A stretch of DNA of 64,000 bases from Rallus limicola (Eukaryota; Chordata; Aves; Gruiformes; Rallidae): assembly GCA_022605955.1 (NCBI GenBank), contig JAKCOZ010000041.1, positions 2,778,501 through 2,842,500 on the forward strand, read 5' to 3'. Below, in pieces: positions 24,682 to 39,600 of this stretch. The notes under the pieces were generated by a model, which was not told the origin of the DNA, did not search any database, and saw only the letters and a list, made by a program, of their open reading frames with translations. Both the position numbers and the translations under genes were made by a program. Position 1 is the first letter of the stretch. Each line of letters starts with the position of its first letter.

Positions 24682-27600
24682 AGCCACAGGGTGGTGAAAG
24701 ACAGGGAGAGGAAATGTCTTCTCTCACAACCGCCGCGTGGGACTGTCACCCCTCTGCCAGCCCTACCACCCCTCTGCCAGCCCTACCACCCCTCTGCTGC
24801 AGGGGGAATGCTTGGCAGCCTTCTGGTGGGATGTGGAGGGACTGCTTCTTTACCCATGAATACCTGCTTTGACATGCTGGCACCTGGCCTAGGTTAACCT
24901 CCTTGCAGGTCACTAAACTTCTGCTGTTTGCAAATGAAAGATCATGATCCATTTCTGAAGTGCTTTGAAATCCATAGGAAAAAAAGCTGCACCTACAGAG
25001 ATGGGTACAGCTGGGGTTACCTGCCCAGCATGTCAGCTGAGCCCAGTTTGGACACCTGGGAATGATGACCCTAACTCAGTTCTCCCACTGCCTCACTCCA
25101 TGCTGGCAGGACTGGTTGTGGTGGCTGCTCTGCACCTGGGGACGCACTGAGTGCTTGCAGTGAGGATGAGCAGGACTTCTCTTCCTTCAAACCTCCACCC
25201 AAGCAGCTATTCAAATCAAAACTCCTTCAGAATAACATTGGGATCAAGAAAACTTTCTCAGCAGAGAGAAGGGGCTTTTGGTTTACCCCAAAAAAAGTAT
25301 GCTGAGGTACTCACTGCCACCATGCAGGATCGGTGAGCTCCGCGCTGAGCCCGTATTGCTCTGGGAGCCAAACTTCTCCAGCAGCTCAGAGAACTCTCTC
25401 CTGGAAATAAAAACACAGTATAGTCACCTGCTGCTCCAAACTCTTCCTCACGCCATTGTATGACCACGGTGCTGGTGATGGCAGTGACTTAGTGCCAGGG
25501 CTGCAGGGCCAAAGCCTTCCAGCAACAGGGAGCAGACTGAGCTGTCTTGGTCCTAAGGGTGTAACCCCCGTGGTTATCAAGAGGTCATGCAAGGCCCAAG
25601 GTGGATTCATCACTCCCATGGCAGCACAGTCTTCCTGTGATGGGCTGGAACTTCAGTGTGCTCCTGCCCTGCCCCTTGTCAGAGCACACAGGAAGGCAGC
25701 TAGGAAAGCTCAGGCCTCCTTGGAGTTAAACCTTGCAAGGAAGGTCAAGGACAACAGAAGGGGCTTCTTCAAATATACTGCAGACAAGACTAATGCTAAT
25801 GCTGGTGACAGAGGATACTGAGAAGGCAGAGTTACTCAATGCCACCTTTGTCTCTGTCTATACTCTGAGACTGTCCTCAGGAGCCCCAGACTCCTGGGGG
25901 ACCAGAGGAGGTCAGGATAAAAGAGGAGCTTGCCTTTGTTATGAGGACTGGGTTAGGGATCAGTTAAGCAATCTGGACATCCATAAATCCAGGGGTCCAG
26001 ACAGGATGCACCCACAGGTGCTGAGGGAGCTGGTGGAAGTCATTGCTAGGCCACTCTCCATCATCTTTGGTAAGTCATGGGAAACAGGAGAGGTGCCTGA
26101 AGACTGGAGGAAAGCAAAGGTCACCCCAGTCTTCAAAAATGGCAAGAGGGAGGTCCCAGGTAACTACAGCCTCACCTCCATCCCTGGAAAGATGATGGAG
26201 CAACTTATCCTCAGTGTAGTCTCTAGGCACACCAAGGATAAGAGAGAGGGTCATTAGGAGCAGTCAGCATGGTTTCACCAAGGGGAAACCATGTTTGACC
26301 AACCTGATAGCTTTCTATGGAGACACAACCAGGTGGATAGATGATAGTAGGCCAGTGGCTGTGGTTTACCTTGATTTCAGTAAAACATTTGACACCATCT
26401 CCCACAGCATCCTCATGGCTAAACTGAGGAAGCGTGGTCTGGAGGATCAGGAAGTGAAGGTGGGTTGTGAACTGGTTGAAGGAAAGTAGTCAAAGAGTTG
26501 TGGTAGGTCAGACAGAGTCTGACTGGAGGCCTGTACCTAGTGGGGTCCCTCAGGGGTCAGGCCTGGGATCAGTACCAGTCAATATATTCATCAGCAACCT
26601 GGGTGAGGGAATAGAGGGCACTGTCAGCAAGTTTGCTGACAACACAAAACTGAGAAGAGTGGCTGACACCCCAGAAGGCTGCACTGCCATCCAGCAAGAG
26701 CTCAACAGGCTGGAGAGCTGAGCCTGAGAAATTTAAGGCAAGTGTTGGGTCTGGCATGTGGGGAAGAACAACCCTAGGTACCAGTATAGGTTGGAGGTGG
26801 ATCTGTTGGAGAGAAGCATAGGGGAGAGGGTCCTGGGGGACAGCAGGATGACCATGACCAACAGTGGCCAACAGCATTTTGGAGTGTATTAGAAGGGGGG
26901 TGGTTAGTAGAGAGGTTCTCCTCCTCCTGTACTCTGCCCTGGTGAGACTGCATCTGGAATATTGGGGCCAGTTCTGGACCCCTCAGTTCAAGAGGAGCAG
27001 GGAGCTACTTAAAAAGGTGCTACTTCACCAAGGTGATGGAGTGGAACTCCTTCCTTATGAGGAGAGGCTGAGGGAGCTGGGCCTCTTTAGCATGGAGAAG
27101 AGGAGACTGAGGGGTGACTTCATTAATGTTTATCAATATGTAAAGGGTGAGAGTCAGGAGGATGGAGCCAGGCTCTTCTCAGCAATGGGCAGTGATAGGA
27201 CAAGGGGCAGTGGGTGCAAGCTGGGGCAGAGGAGGTTCCATGGGAACATAAGGAGTTGGGGAGTCTCCTCTGGAGACATTCAAACCCACCTGGACACATT
27301 CCTGTGTGACCTAATCTAGGTGATGCTGCTCTGGCAGAGGGGTTGGACTGGATGATCTTTTAAGATCCCTTCCAACCCTGATCATTGTGTGATTCTATGA
27401 AGTATTCAAGGGGAACACAGCCAAGAGGGGCTGGGAAGGGATGTATGCTGGGAAAGGCATTGGTGCTGGTCACTGTCCTTTCTGAGAGGGCACATGAGTG
27501 TGGTAGCCCTGCCTTGCCCCTCCCCACCTTACTCCCAGCTGCACAGACCCCCCCTCCCCAGCAATCAGCTGGAGTAATTTCACTCCCAGCTATAAAGCTC

Positions 27601-30600
27601 TGAATTTTAGCCAATACACCACACAAATTAGACTGTCAGAAGTAGCTGGAACTATGCAAACATAAAACTAAAATGCTCCCAGAATAATTAGATGTTTTTT
27701 CTCCACCTTTCCTAGACAGAAGGCAGCTCCCTGTCAGCTCGTGCTGGGGTAAAGACAGAGGTGGCTTCTGGAGCACATGGAAAAGTAGCATCCCACTCTC
27801 TGAATCTACCCATGGTAATATCCTCCATCAGCATCACAGAATAAACTCTTGGGCCATAAGACCTCAGTGAAGATCTGCACAGACAGAGCGTGCTGGGGCA
27901 GCACAGGCTCCTGCACTCTCCCTGGCAGCTCAGGCTAAGTTTATGGATACAAGGATCAGAAGGGCTTGTTGGTGAATTCACACACAGGGAGGAATGACAA
28001 CCCACAAACATTTAGCATCATCCTTCTGTCTTCAGGTAACCCCCCCTGCTTCCTATATTACCTCTCTGCAAAGCAATCTCATCCACAACATCCCCTGGAA
28101 AGCTGGCTTGGTGCCCAAGTGCCTTCATTAATGCTTTCCTTCCAGGTTGAGTTTGCCCACCACATAACTACCCCAGTGTGTTGAGTCCCTGATGAGCTGT
28201 AACTGTCTGTACTCCACAGGTGAATTGCTTCATGACCTTCCTTTCCCAAGGGTAACACATTGAGCTTTTAAACCCCATTAAGAAGCCCCATTAACCACGT
28301 TTACTTGGTTCCTTCATCATTTCTCTAACCCTCCTTTGAGCTGCCATGAGCCTCTCACACCCTTTTCAGTGAGGAGGCAGGGCAAGGGGCTGCCCTGTTC
28401 AAGCACCAGCCTCCTGTCCCCATCCCTGCCACAAGGGCTCATTGGGCAGGGGGGCTCCCAGGACCGTGCTGTCCCTCTGCAGCTCTGCAGTCTTCTAACT
28501 TCATGACCCAAAGTTTTTGCATCAACTCAACCTTCCTGGCAGAAAAGTCTCAAGGATGACTCATTTCTTACAGGTGTCATTAAATAAGTATCCAGGCAAT
28601 GAGGAAAGACCCTGAAGTGCTGCTTTTGTGGCCATGGCAACAGCATTAGATGTCCACTTTGAGGACATGGAGGAATTCCCATGAAAAGGTGCCTTCTTGC
28701 TACGCCTGGCCATAGGTGGGCAGCTCTCACATTTGACACTCAAACAAGCTGAAGACATAAATCTACAGAAAGCCAGCCACAGCAGTTTCCTCAGTGAGGA
28801 GGCTCCTTCTACACACCAGCAGACGTTGTGTCATCTGCTGGGACAGATGTTACATATTATTGGCTAGATTAGAGTCAACAATATTAAATGATGAATGAAT
28901 CATCGGCTCTCCTTAGGTTCCTGGTGGAAATGCTCTCAGCAATTTACATCTACCCATTAACCAGCTCATTAACAAGCTTCAAAGAGCAGTGCCTGCCTTA
29001 TCTAATATTGTCATCAAATGTATGCCTTATTCATTCCATTTCATGCTAATTTTAACTCCAAGTGTCACACAATACTGAGTGGAACACCTTGGTGAATCCC
29101 AGTACCTCACATCCACACTGTTCTTTATCAGCTAAACCCATGACCTTAAAAAGAGACAACTACTTTGTTCAGACCCCCACCTTTCACAAAACCACTTTAA
29201 CAGGCAGTTCCCTAGCATTAGACCCCAAAATAGATGTAAAAGCCCTGAAGAAGTTGAAGGACAACTTGGATCCTATAGCAGTAGCTTGCTGCTCTGTGGT
29301 CCCCTGGGTTAAGCGTTGGATAGACCTTTCCTTAGCAGAATTTTTCCACCTTCCCAGTAAACCATCCATGTTTCTGTAGGTGATTCACACTCCCATTTCA
29401 CTGGGAACTCACACACCAATGGCCTTGTCCCTCCATGACCTATTGCAATGGCAGGTCTAACGTGCTGGAAGCTAACATATTATTTCCAGTGGTTACCAAG
29501 CCATCAGCAGCTGGGTTTTTGTTTTGGGCTGGGTGTTTCTGTGGTCATCCATTGTTACATTTCCCTTAGATAGTAATCCACCAGAGCACAGACCAGGTTA
29601 TGGACTTAAAACAATGGCTAAAACATCTCTTAGTCAACGCAAAGGCAACTAGTTCTGCAGCTCTTAACTCTCTTTAAATCCTGCTCAACAATGCAAACCC
29701 AATCACCAATCCATGCTGTCCAACTCCCTCTCAAGGCAAGGGCACAGATGACCTGAGCATCTTTTGTTGTTGTTTTTTTCATGTCTCTGAGTCCATGCAC
29801 AAAAGGGACTATTTATCATTATTTGCTCAGGAGCCTGAACAACAAGCTCTGAGCTCAGGATTGCTTTGCAAGGCCAGGTCCAGCCCAGCCATTTGCTGTA
29901 GGGATGATGTGACTCAAGGCTACGTCAGGCAGCACCAGCCCACAGCTCCTGCTTTGCTGGTCAGGACGACAAGCCCCAGGTTCATACTGGGGATGAACTG
30001 TCAAATCCCAGGACATAAACAGCTGACTAACTTGAAGCACACACTTATCCCAGCAGCAAGCAGAGCACCTTCTGCTGTCAATCTCCTGAGAATTAATTTT
30101 GTGCTCAGTGCTGTGTTTGAAAGAGTTTACAGGCAGGGAGATGATGCCCAAACATGGCTGATTAATGAACAGGTAGGTTGAAGGAATGCCAACAAGTCTT
30201 GCTTTGTGTTTTCAAGCACTAAGAGACTTTAATATTTAAATTTTGACCCTTACTAAAAGCTTTTGGGTTGCAAGTGTCTGCAGGAATAACATGACCAACT
30301 TTCTTTAAAAAGAAATTAAAATTTAAAAAAAAACCCCAAACATTGTGGTGCTGTATTAAGTGGAAAGTTCATTCCAACAATCCCTTCTCCAGCTCGTTTC
30401 CATTAAGATACAGACATTGGAGAATGCCTGCAACAGATCTCAGACCCACACAGGCTCCAGCCCACCCCACCGTGTGGAGTGGGATAATGGGTCTGGCCAG
30501 CAGCAGCCAGCTGTAGGCTGACTTTGCTGCAGATTAAGCAGCAGGGGGTCAATCTTCCTGCAGAATATTGCTGTTTTATCTCATAATACCTTTTTGTCCT

Positions 30601-33600
30601 GCCCTTTTGTTCTTGGGAGAACAAAGAGGGAGTCCTACATCAAAGGTTATGTGAGAGCGCAGTGTCTGGAAACCTCAGCTCTGCACCAGCTGGGGGGGGG
30701 GGGGGGAAAGAGGAGCCCATGACACCAGATAAATTCATACTGTGCCTCCCAAAAACAAAGCCTGCAGGTCAGTGGGAACCCTGAACCCAAAACACTGCAA
30801 AAGCATCACAAGAGCTGATTTTCTTGCTCACAGTTCACAGCGTTTCCACTGGCTGAGCCCAGCAGCAGCGTGATGAGCTGCCCAGCATCGCTCTTCCACA
30901 CATGCACAAACACACCTCAGCTTCTGTGTAGAGAGATGTATGTTCCTCCCCAAGGAGCAGACAGTGTCCCAGGGATGTCCCATGTCCCATGCTGGCAGGA
31001 CTCAGCCACCTTTCCAGGGAACAAACCCCTGGGCTGAGGCACCGCTGCCTCACAAGGGGGCTGGCAGGGGAAATAGGGATTAAAATTGCATTTATACCAG
31101 CCTGGGCATGAACTCCAGTGCCAGCCTGTGTCACACAGCAAACCACTTCCACCGAGATGACTGTGCACATCATGTGGAGATGTGATGGGTTCAGCATCTT
31201 ATCATGTGAGCTGTAGGAAGCGCAGCCCGAGCGGGCGTTCTCACAGCGATAAACCTGAAAGACCAGGATGGTATCTGTGCAACTCACAGAAACAAGGAAC
31301 TATTGTAACTTTCAGGCTGAGAATGAATAAACAATAATTAGATGTATGCAATAAAGTTATCATTAGCTAGAGATGAGCAGAGAGGAATAAAAAAAAAAAC
31401 CCCAGGCAGACCCACCCACCCCCCAAACTCAGCGTGTCCAGCTCTAGAGCTGAACTTTCTGCTCTCAGCCCTGACATCAGCCCACCAAAGCTGGGGTAGA
31501 ACTTTTCCCCAGTGAGGGCAAGGGAGCCCTGGACCAGGCTGCCCACGGGGGTGTGGAGTCTCCATCTCTGGAGAGATTCAAGACCCATCTGAATGCCTAT
31601 CTGTACAATATGAGCTGGGGAGCTGCTTTGGCAGGGGGTTGGACCCCATGAGCTCTCCAGCTCCCTTCCAGCCCCTGGCATTCTGGGATTCCTGCCTCTC
31701 TCTGCAGCATGTCTGATGCGACAGGCTGCAAACATGCATCTCATACATGCCAGGACTGAGTTCCAAGACGAGTGCAGGTAATTCAGTCCTATAATTAGCT
31801 CCAGGGACAAATAATAGCTTTTATAAGTCAAATTCACCCCAGGGCGACCACAACAAAATGCTGCTGGGATGAGTCATTGGGAACATTGGCAGGAGGGTTG
31901 GATTGCCTTCCAAACCCGGAGTTTCCTCCTCCAGCATGCCTTGTGTTCCTGAAGCCGACCTGCCTAAGAGTATCTACTCTGAATTACACTCCTCCCCTCA
32001 TCAGTCTCCTGGCTGTTGCATCTCCTGAGCCAATTTGCTGGACAGCAGGGAGCCACAAAGTTACCCTCAACTCCCAGGAGTTTGTGGGTATCCCTTCCCC
32101 TGAGCTGGCCATCCCTGGGGAGTCAGAGAGCCCGTTTCAACCCAGACAGAGGGCTGTCTGCTCGCCCACACTCAAGGATAGACTTAAAAGATAATAGGGC
32201 ATCATTAAAATAAAGATAAAACTAAGGAGAGAGGAAAAAAAAAGAAGAGTAGAAAGCAGAAAAATCCTTCCCCTGTTTCCCCAGCCCTTAATCCTGGAGA
32301 TATGTATTCGTGTATTAAACAGTTTGGGAGATGATTATGTAAGGGAAATCTCTGCAAATCTTTTTAAAAAAATAAAATAAATAAACTGATTACTTCCCCA
32401 CTCTGCCTCCAGCTAACCTCTTGCAGATTTAACAGATAGCCAACAGCAAACAGAGGCCAAATAAAATTGCTTAAAGTTCCATTGCCCTCCCAGTCTCCCT
32501 GGGTTGGTTTTTCCAGCAGCTCCTCCACGGGGCAATTGGGGACTGCAGCCAGATGCACAAAGGACCTGGAGCTGCTGACAGAGCCACATGTGTGCACGTG
32601 TTAAGAAACATCTGCTGCAATTTAAGCTACCAGGAGGCACAAGGAGATGCCTGAACAGCTTGGAGCAGATCAGCGTGGGTGACAGCTGAATACCTGCTTT
32701 GGGGGCTCTGAGAAACAAAGCTGTTCCCTGAGCAAATCCCTGCCACCACCCCCAGCACTAAGGGGGCACGGGGGACGGCCACAGCACAGAGGAGCATCCT
32801 TACTCAGATCAAAAGAGGGTCACATTCCTGAATCCAGCTCTGGTGACCTGCTTGCTTCATCCATAGCTTCCTCAGCAGCTGCTGAAGGATTTAAATTAGT
32901 ATAATAATTTGAGATGCTATTCTTGCATTTAGTATAATAATTTGAGATGCTATTCTTGCATTTAGTATAATAATTTGAGATGCTATTCTTGCATTTAGTA
33001 TAATAATTTGAGATGCTACTTTCACCAGAAGAGCACAGGTAAAGAGCTGTCCCTCATTAATAGCAAATAATTCTTCCACCAGAGCATTACTGTGTCAAGA
33101 TGAGCCCAATCCCTGTCATTACAGCACTCTCACCATTCTGCTAAGGCCAAGAGGGCCACAATGAGTAACGTGCTAAGAGCAGCGCTGCTCCACAGCTGCT
33201 GATGGATGAAGAATGAAACCATCATCCCCGACGCTAACGGGATGCGGGTACATTGAGCAGATGACACTGCCATCTCCAGCCACCCACACACAGCACAACG
33301 CCTGGGTGCCCCTGGCCAGCTGCCCACAGCCACACACTGCTGAACCCACTCATTGCAGCAGTTCCAGATGCACCTCAAGTTTCCAGATCTATTTCTACTC
33401 AAGAGAGAGAATTCTCCAAGCACACTGCGCCACATCTCCCAAGGGATGAAGCAAAAGCCCTGCTAATTCTGTTCCTTGGTCTCCACAGCCTTGCCCTCCC
33501 CCATAGTTGTCTCATGCAGCTTAAAACCAGTCAACACAAAACTGAACTCTCCCCCTTCGGAACCCTACAAACCTCTCTAGACAAAATAAGGTTTTCCAGG

Positions 33601-36600
33601 GAGCAGTGAGGGGAGAGCTTTCAGGGAGAAACTGCCCATCCTCCCTGGGAAGGAAGGATTCTCTGGGGAGAGAAGACCTCAGCTCAATGCATCCAGCTGG
33701 ATAGGAACAGGAATATGCTGTTGTCCCTGTACGCTTTCATCCAAAGCTCCATGCAGGACAAAGCTGTAGGCAGCCCAGCAGAAGCCCATGCCATCCTACA
33801 GCTGAGGCTGGAGCTGCCCTGGTCTTCAATGGGGAAACGCCTGTGGAAACCTGCTCGCTGCCGGGATGCTCTGCAGAGGAGGCACAGGCTGCTCTGAAGC
33901 CAGGCCTGCAGCTAGGAGCCACCAGCTTTGCTTCCCTTCCCATTACAGCTCCAGCACGTTCCCACCAGTGTCCAGTGACCCTTTAGGCACCTTCATCTTC
34001 CCCATGGGCTTTGAGTCCCGTTAGCTCACAGGCAGCCCAGCTGCAGTGCCCAGGAGTGCCAGGATCCCCCCTCTCCATGCGAGGTGACGCCCCTTACCTG
34101 GCATCGTCATCGCGGGCTATAAGAAGGCGCATGTGGCTGGTGGCCGATGCCGTCCTCAAGATGTCCACAGCTCTGTGAGACAAGGACAGCAACACATCAG
34201 CACTAGCTGGCAGCAGCAGAGCTCACCCAGCCACACAGAAGCTCACAGCAAAGCAGGCAAAGACCAGTAGCCTGGGCAAACCCCACCAGCTGCCAAGTGG
34301 CTTTTGGCTGGATGCCCGCGAGCAGCCGTGTTCCCTGCCCTGGCAGCAGAGCCAGGTCACAGCCTGATTTTTCCCACTTCTGCAATAAATTAGAAGTCCC
34401 CAATAACAAAGGAGACCCAGAAGATGCTCATGGCCATGAGCAAATACCTCCCAGCACGTTTCTTCCTGCAGGAAGTTTCCATGTCAGGGATAGCCACTTT
34501 TTGGGTCAAAATACATATATCCCTGTAGGAGGCAGGGAAACGTGCAGGGGGCTGTGGAGATGTCTTTGGGGGCCTCCTCCACCAGCCAGCTACTCTGGGG
34601 GTTTGGGAGCAGGAGAAGCTCCTTGCACTGCTTCCCAAACACCCATCCAGCCTAAGCACACCATGCAGACATGCAAGGCAGCAGCAGGCCAGCATGATGC
34701 TTAACAGAAAGATGGTGCTCCAAAAGTGTGGCAGGACTCTGGATCTGGCAGTTATTTTCTTGGCATGGAGCTGAGGAGCTGGAGTGTGGCTCTGGAGGTA
34801 GTTCCCTGTGCAGGGCAGCACTGTCAGACTCAGGCACATCTCTGGTGCTGGGAACTGCCAGTGGAAGTATCAGGAGCTGCTTAAAAACCAGCATTTTGGG
34901 GAAAGGGCTGAATATTTTCACAACTACAGTTTGGGTTCACTGGGCTGTTTCTATACACAGAAACTTTCTGTTTGATAATTCCCAAGTTGGCTCTTGGGAG
35001 CAGCACTGGCTGAGTCAGCACACAGAGCAATGCCCTGGCGTCCTCCCTGCCACCTGCAGCTTAAACCACTTCACAGAATGATACAAAAGCAGCAGGAAGA
35101 CAAAATTTCCATTTGGATCTGGTACCTCTCACTTGTGGCCCCAATTAAGGAATCTCCGTTGACCTCCAGGATCTGGTCTCCTGGCTGCAGGCGCCCTAGA
35201 AAAAAGAAAACTAATGGATAGAAACTGCAGAAAATACAGCTTGAAGGGACTGGGAGAGGTTGGGCAGTTCCTCCTTTTGCCCAGAGACAGGATGAACTCT
35301 GCATAGCTCGTTCCTGAGATGCTCATCCAACTTGTTTTTCGGGATGGCCACAGATGAAGCTTCTGCAGCCTCCCAGAACAGCCTGTGCCAGCGTTGCAGC
35401 ACTTCCTCTGCTGTAGGAAGTTACAAAAGTAAATACCAAAAAACCCCAATAAAGCTTTTATTTAATTCAATTAGAGGTTGTGTAGAAAGCAACATTTTCC
35501 ACCTGCCCTCGATTTCTCTTTATTAGGTGGAAAAGTGGTGGCAGAACATTTGGAAAGAAAAATAAAACCTTTCTGGCTTACAATATGAACCATAAACTCA
35601 GCAGAACCCTGCCTCATACCTACTCAGCTGGAAATAAGGGACTCAGAGCTGAATTTGCAGAAGGATCTCAGGTCATTCTGGGGCTACAGGCATGTGGGAA
35701 CAGACAGGCAGCGAAGGGAAGTTCTTTGTGTGGCAGGGATGGATCCTGCTTTGAAGACACAAAGCAATTGGACAAGGCAAAGCTGCTGCTGGATGTGACA
35801 GCAAGAAAAATAACTCCACTGCTGGAAAATCTGGGAAGAAGCACCTGAAACACCTACTAAGGGGGCACAGAAGTTACATTCTCTGGATTTTGGCTTCCTC
35901 AGAGGTTGCATCACATTTAACTCACCGTCTGCGTAAGCGACACCCCCTGGAAGGATCCTCTTGACATAAACTCCATATTCTTCTCCAGTGAGTTCCTTGA
36001 TGCCACCAATTACCTTAATACCTGGAGGAAAAGAAGTTCCCATAACACAGAGGCAGAAGAATCGCCTTTTCCACAGGCTGTCCTGGAGGGATGTGGCCTC
36101 AGGTACAGCTGTCTGCACACCCGACCCTCCTTTTACAATCCACTCCTGGAAAGCTCTGTGTACCTCCTGCACTGCACCAGGAGGAGCAACAGGATGCTGG
36201 CAGAACACAAAAGCTTAAGGCATCTGATAGCACCCATCAGGAGCAACAGCTACAGAGACAAAGCTGCTGAAGGCAGCACAGACACCAAGCGACCGCCTTC
36301 CCCAGCCCCATGTCTGCCAGTCCTTGCAGTGAAATCAGTCACTGGTGGGTGACTGATAAAGACTCAGCATAGAAAGCATTACTGGGGACAGATGTTTCTC
36401 CCAGGACACCCCCTTCAAGATGCAACACCTGGACAAGCACCAGGTTCAACACAGCAGTGAGAACATCCCCGCTGCGAGCTTGCCAGCCTGCCAGGCTCCA
36501 GCAGCATCTCCCCCACAGCCTTTGAAGCTGGACATCAGGAGCGTGCCTGAGAGAAGCCACTTCTCATCAGTGTTTGGACCCAGGAGGAGCAGGCCAGAGG

Positions 36601-39600
36601 CAGGAGCCAGGGTGCAGAGATGACCTATGGAGCAGCTCTGAGACCCCCTCATGGGGCAGGCAAGGGGCTTCCATGCTGCATGGCCACTGGTCCAGCCACA
36701 GGACCTGTCCCTGCTGGTGTGTATAAGCTCAACGGCAGGAAAAGGCCCAAGAGACTTATTTGTCTGGGGCTCATTATGCCCTGCTTCAGAGATCCAGGCT
36801 GTGGACAGAAGGATTAAAAAGCCTGGCTTTAATTAACAAATCTCTCCTGAGAGCGGCCAGTCAGGCATTTTTCTGCTCTGGTCAAGAGGGCATGCTGAGG
36901 ACAGGCAGCACCACAGAGGAGGGCACTGCCAGCCTGAACCCAGCTGCATCTCTGGCTGCTGCCCTGGGGTGCTTTGCTGCTGGGAGCCTTGGTGGGGTGC
37001 TGGGACAAAAGAAGTGACACATGCAAGAAATACCTCTGAAGCACAGCTTCCTCCCAAAACACAAGACCCTCTTCCCTCCTGCTGGTTTCAGAAAGGGAGT
37101 GGGTGCTGGATGGGGACTCCTTGGGACAATGATGCTATTTCCATCCCTAGTTCCCCTTCTCTTGTAACCCAAGACCTCAACAGTTTTCAGCTGCCTCTAG
37201 GAAAAGACCTTGTCTCTTGAGTTAACTCTTCATTAAAATTGTGATTAAAACTTGTATAAGCACTAATTGCTGCTTCTCCCAAGGACAATACCCCAACCCC
37301 ATTTAAGTGCTGGAGTTTAATCCCTGGGCTTGACACCCTCCTGGGCATGAGGAGGGCATCATGGCACTGGCATCTCACAGCCAAACACCTCAGGGAAAAG
37401 GACCAATGCTGTTCTCTATGATATTGTTTTTTCAAAAGAAATTCACTAGGATTTGAAACACCATCCATAAGAGGCATCTCTAAGCAGCATGAGCCTCACT
37501 GAGGCACGGAAGCAGGTCAGGCACCTGTGGACCAAAGTGGGGAAGAGATGCTACAGCCCCAAAACCCACTAGCAGAAGGTAAAAAGCTGCTCATCATCGC
37601 CAAGGATGCTCAACTGGAAAGCTTCTTGGCTCCCAACCAGGCTGGGGTGGCTGCCAGTGGGCTTTGCCACCAGCTGGCAGAGAGACCCTGGGAAGCAGGT
37701 TACATTTGGGATGGGTTTGGGGGGTCCTGCGGGAGGAAAGCCCCATTGGTTCCCCTGAATGGAGAAGACACTAAGTCCAGCTTAAACCAAGGTGATGACT
37801 CAAGAAGCTGTCATGTGTCTTTTTTCACACTGGAACAAGAAGCAATTAAGGATGATAAAAGGTGTTAGACAATTAATGTCAAAATCTGCATCTCAGAAGA
37901 GCCGCAGCATCACCCAGCGGGACCTGCCTGTGACAGGCTCTGCTGCTGAGGTATCAAATCAATAATGACTCATTTCCCTTTTGTGTCTGCAAATCAATTG
38001 TAATAATGGCTTAATATAGCTGAAGTATCTACAAATCCTCCTTTATCCCCAACGATGGCAGGAGAAAAGCCGATCTTGTTATTAAAATCAGCGATTACTC
38101 ACAGTATTGCTCCCAGACACACTAAAACTTTGATGGGGAGAGGAAGAAACCCTGACTGAACTCCCTTGTCTACAAACCAGCTGAGTGCTGCCAGGCTCTG
38201 CCCATGCCCCCATCACCTCAGCAGGGAGGGACTGGGGATGCCAGTCCTGCCTTCCCCAGAGAGAGGCTCTGGGAAGTCCCTCTTGAGGGAGGGAGGAGGA
38301 GGAGGAAGAGGAAGGGCTGACTCCTGAGCTGTGGGACAGCCTGGGACTGATCCCAACAACCTTGAATCATCAGAGATTGTGGCAGTAACATTCCCAGGAA
38401 TCTTTGTGTTGTATCAACTCTCATTTCAGTCACAGTTATTTTTGGGGCCCAGTGTAGGTAAATAATGGCTCTTTAATTATCACAGCATCAGGGTCCTGGT
38501 ATAATGCTTATTAAGTCATACTTAGGGCCAGATAATCTAGCCTATTTTGGATCCCTCTATTTAATCTTTCCTCTCTGGCAAAGGTCCTGGAGCTGATGCC
38601 CATGTCCCCTGTATTTTCTCTTTTGCAGAACACTGACAGGGAAGCTACATTTGGGCATTCAACTTTGACCATGACGGTGTTTTCTTTAGATTCTTCATGA
38701 CTCTACAGATGTCTTCAAGCCCTTTGAGCTCCTCTGGTGCATCTAATCCCACTCCCACTAACGCCAGTGTTGCAGTTAACTTCTCAGGCTATAATCTCAC
38801 CTGCTGCCAGCTCCCTATACCAAGGGTCAAGGGGTGTCCTGGCTAATCTGTTTGTTTAGCCCAACTGTAATCATCTCCGGCGCATCCCGACCCCAGCGGC
38901 TGCCGTGCCACCCTCCCAGCAGCCCTCATGGAGAGAGGCTGCCTGCTTTGCTCCTAAGCTAGCAATGTTCAATTACATTTCCCTTAATCCCTCTGTTGAT
39001 CTTGCAGCCCTGGCCAGCTTTTTCTGTCTGGAGGAAGGGATGGATTGGAGGTGAATCACTCGCTGCCCTGTCCTAAGAAGATGAAGGTCAAGATAATGGG
39101 ATCTCGTTGTTTCTGAGAAATGCTTCTTAATCAGCACTTCCCTTTGATGGCTATTCTTTAATTCAAAGTTCAGGTTTTAGGAGCTGCCAGGTAACCCCTT
39201 TGAACTTCTGCTGAGGTTCACATGTTGGTTTCCACCTAAAGCCACAGAGCAACAGACCCAGGGCCAAACGCTGACCTACTGCGCCGGCACCGAGCGGGCT
39301 AACGCTGCCCTAGAGAGGCTCTGCTGGAATAACACCTACATCTGAGCATGAGAAGCTCCCAGAGGAACCTTTTTATCCCCCCCAAAAAAAACATATTCTG
39401 AACAGCTACAGCTATGTCAGACAGGGCCTTCAGCAGACAGGGATGAACCCTGGAGGATGACTGCTTGTCTTGGGCATTTCAAGCTTCACAAGAGAGGATG
39501 AGAACAGCTTATGATGGCATTAGAAAATCCACGCTGTTATCCCTTCCCGTGGGACATCACAAGACCCTGGAGAGTCTGGCCACAGGCTGGGGGAAGGAGG

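Larger units (their letters stand above)
27403..34097. other. Large intron between PDZ1 and the linker exons
   Basis: No exon is found. Contents: a CR1 fragment (31487-31693), a 33-bp tandem array (32885-33018), a G run (about 30692), and an AT-rich repeat-free block at 28840-29060 that could be conserved non-coding sequence. Confidence 0.5.

Noticed and set aside
25733..26257. Open frame as a functional reverse transcriptase gene
   Set aside because: It is a fragment of a CR1 ORF2 broken by stops and frameshifts; no complete enzyme is encoded.
32891..33079. Open frame with 11-residue repeats ([11 protein letters not shown])
   Set aside because: It is the translation of a 33-bp tandem array, not a repeat protein.
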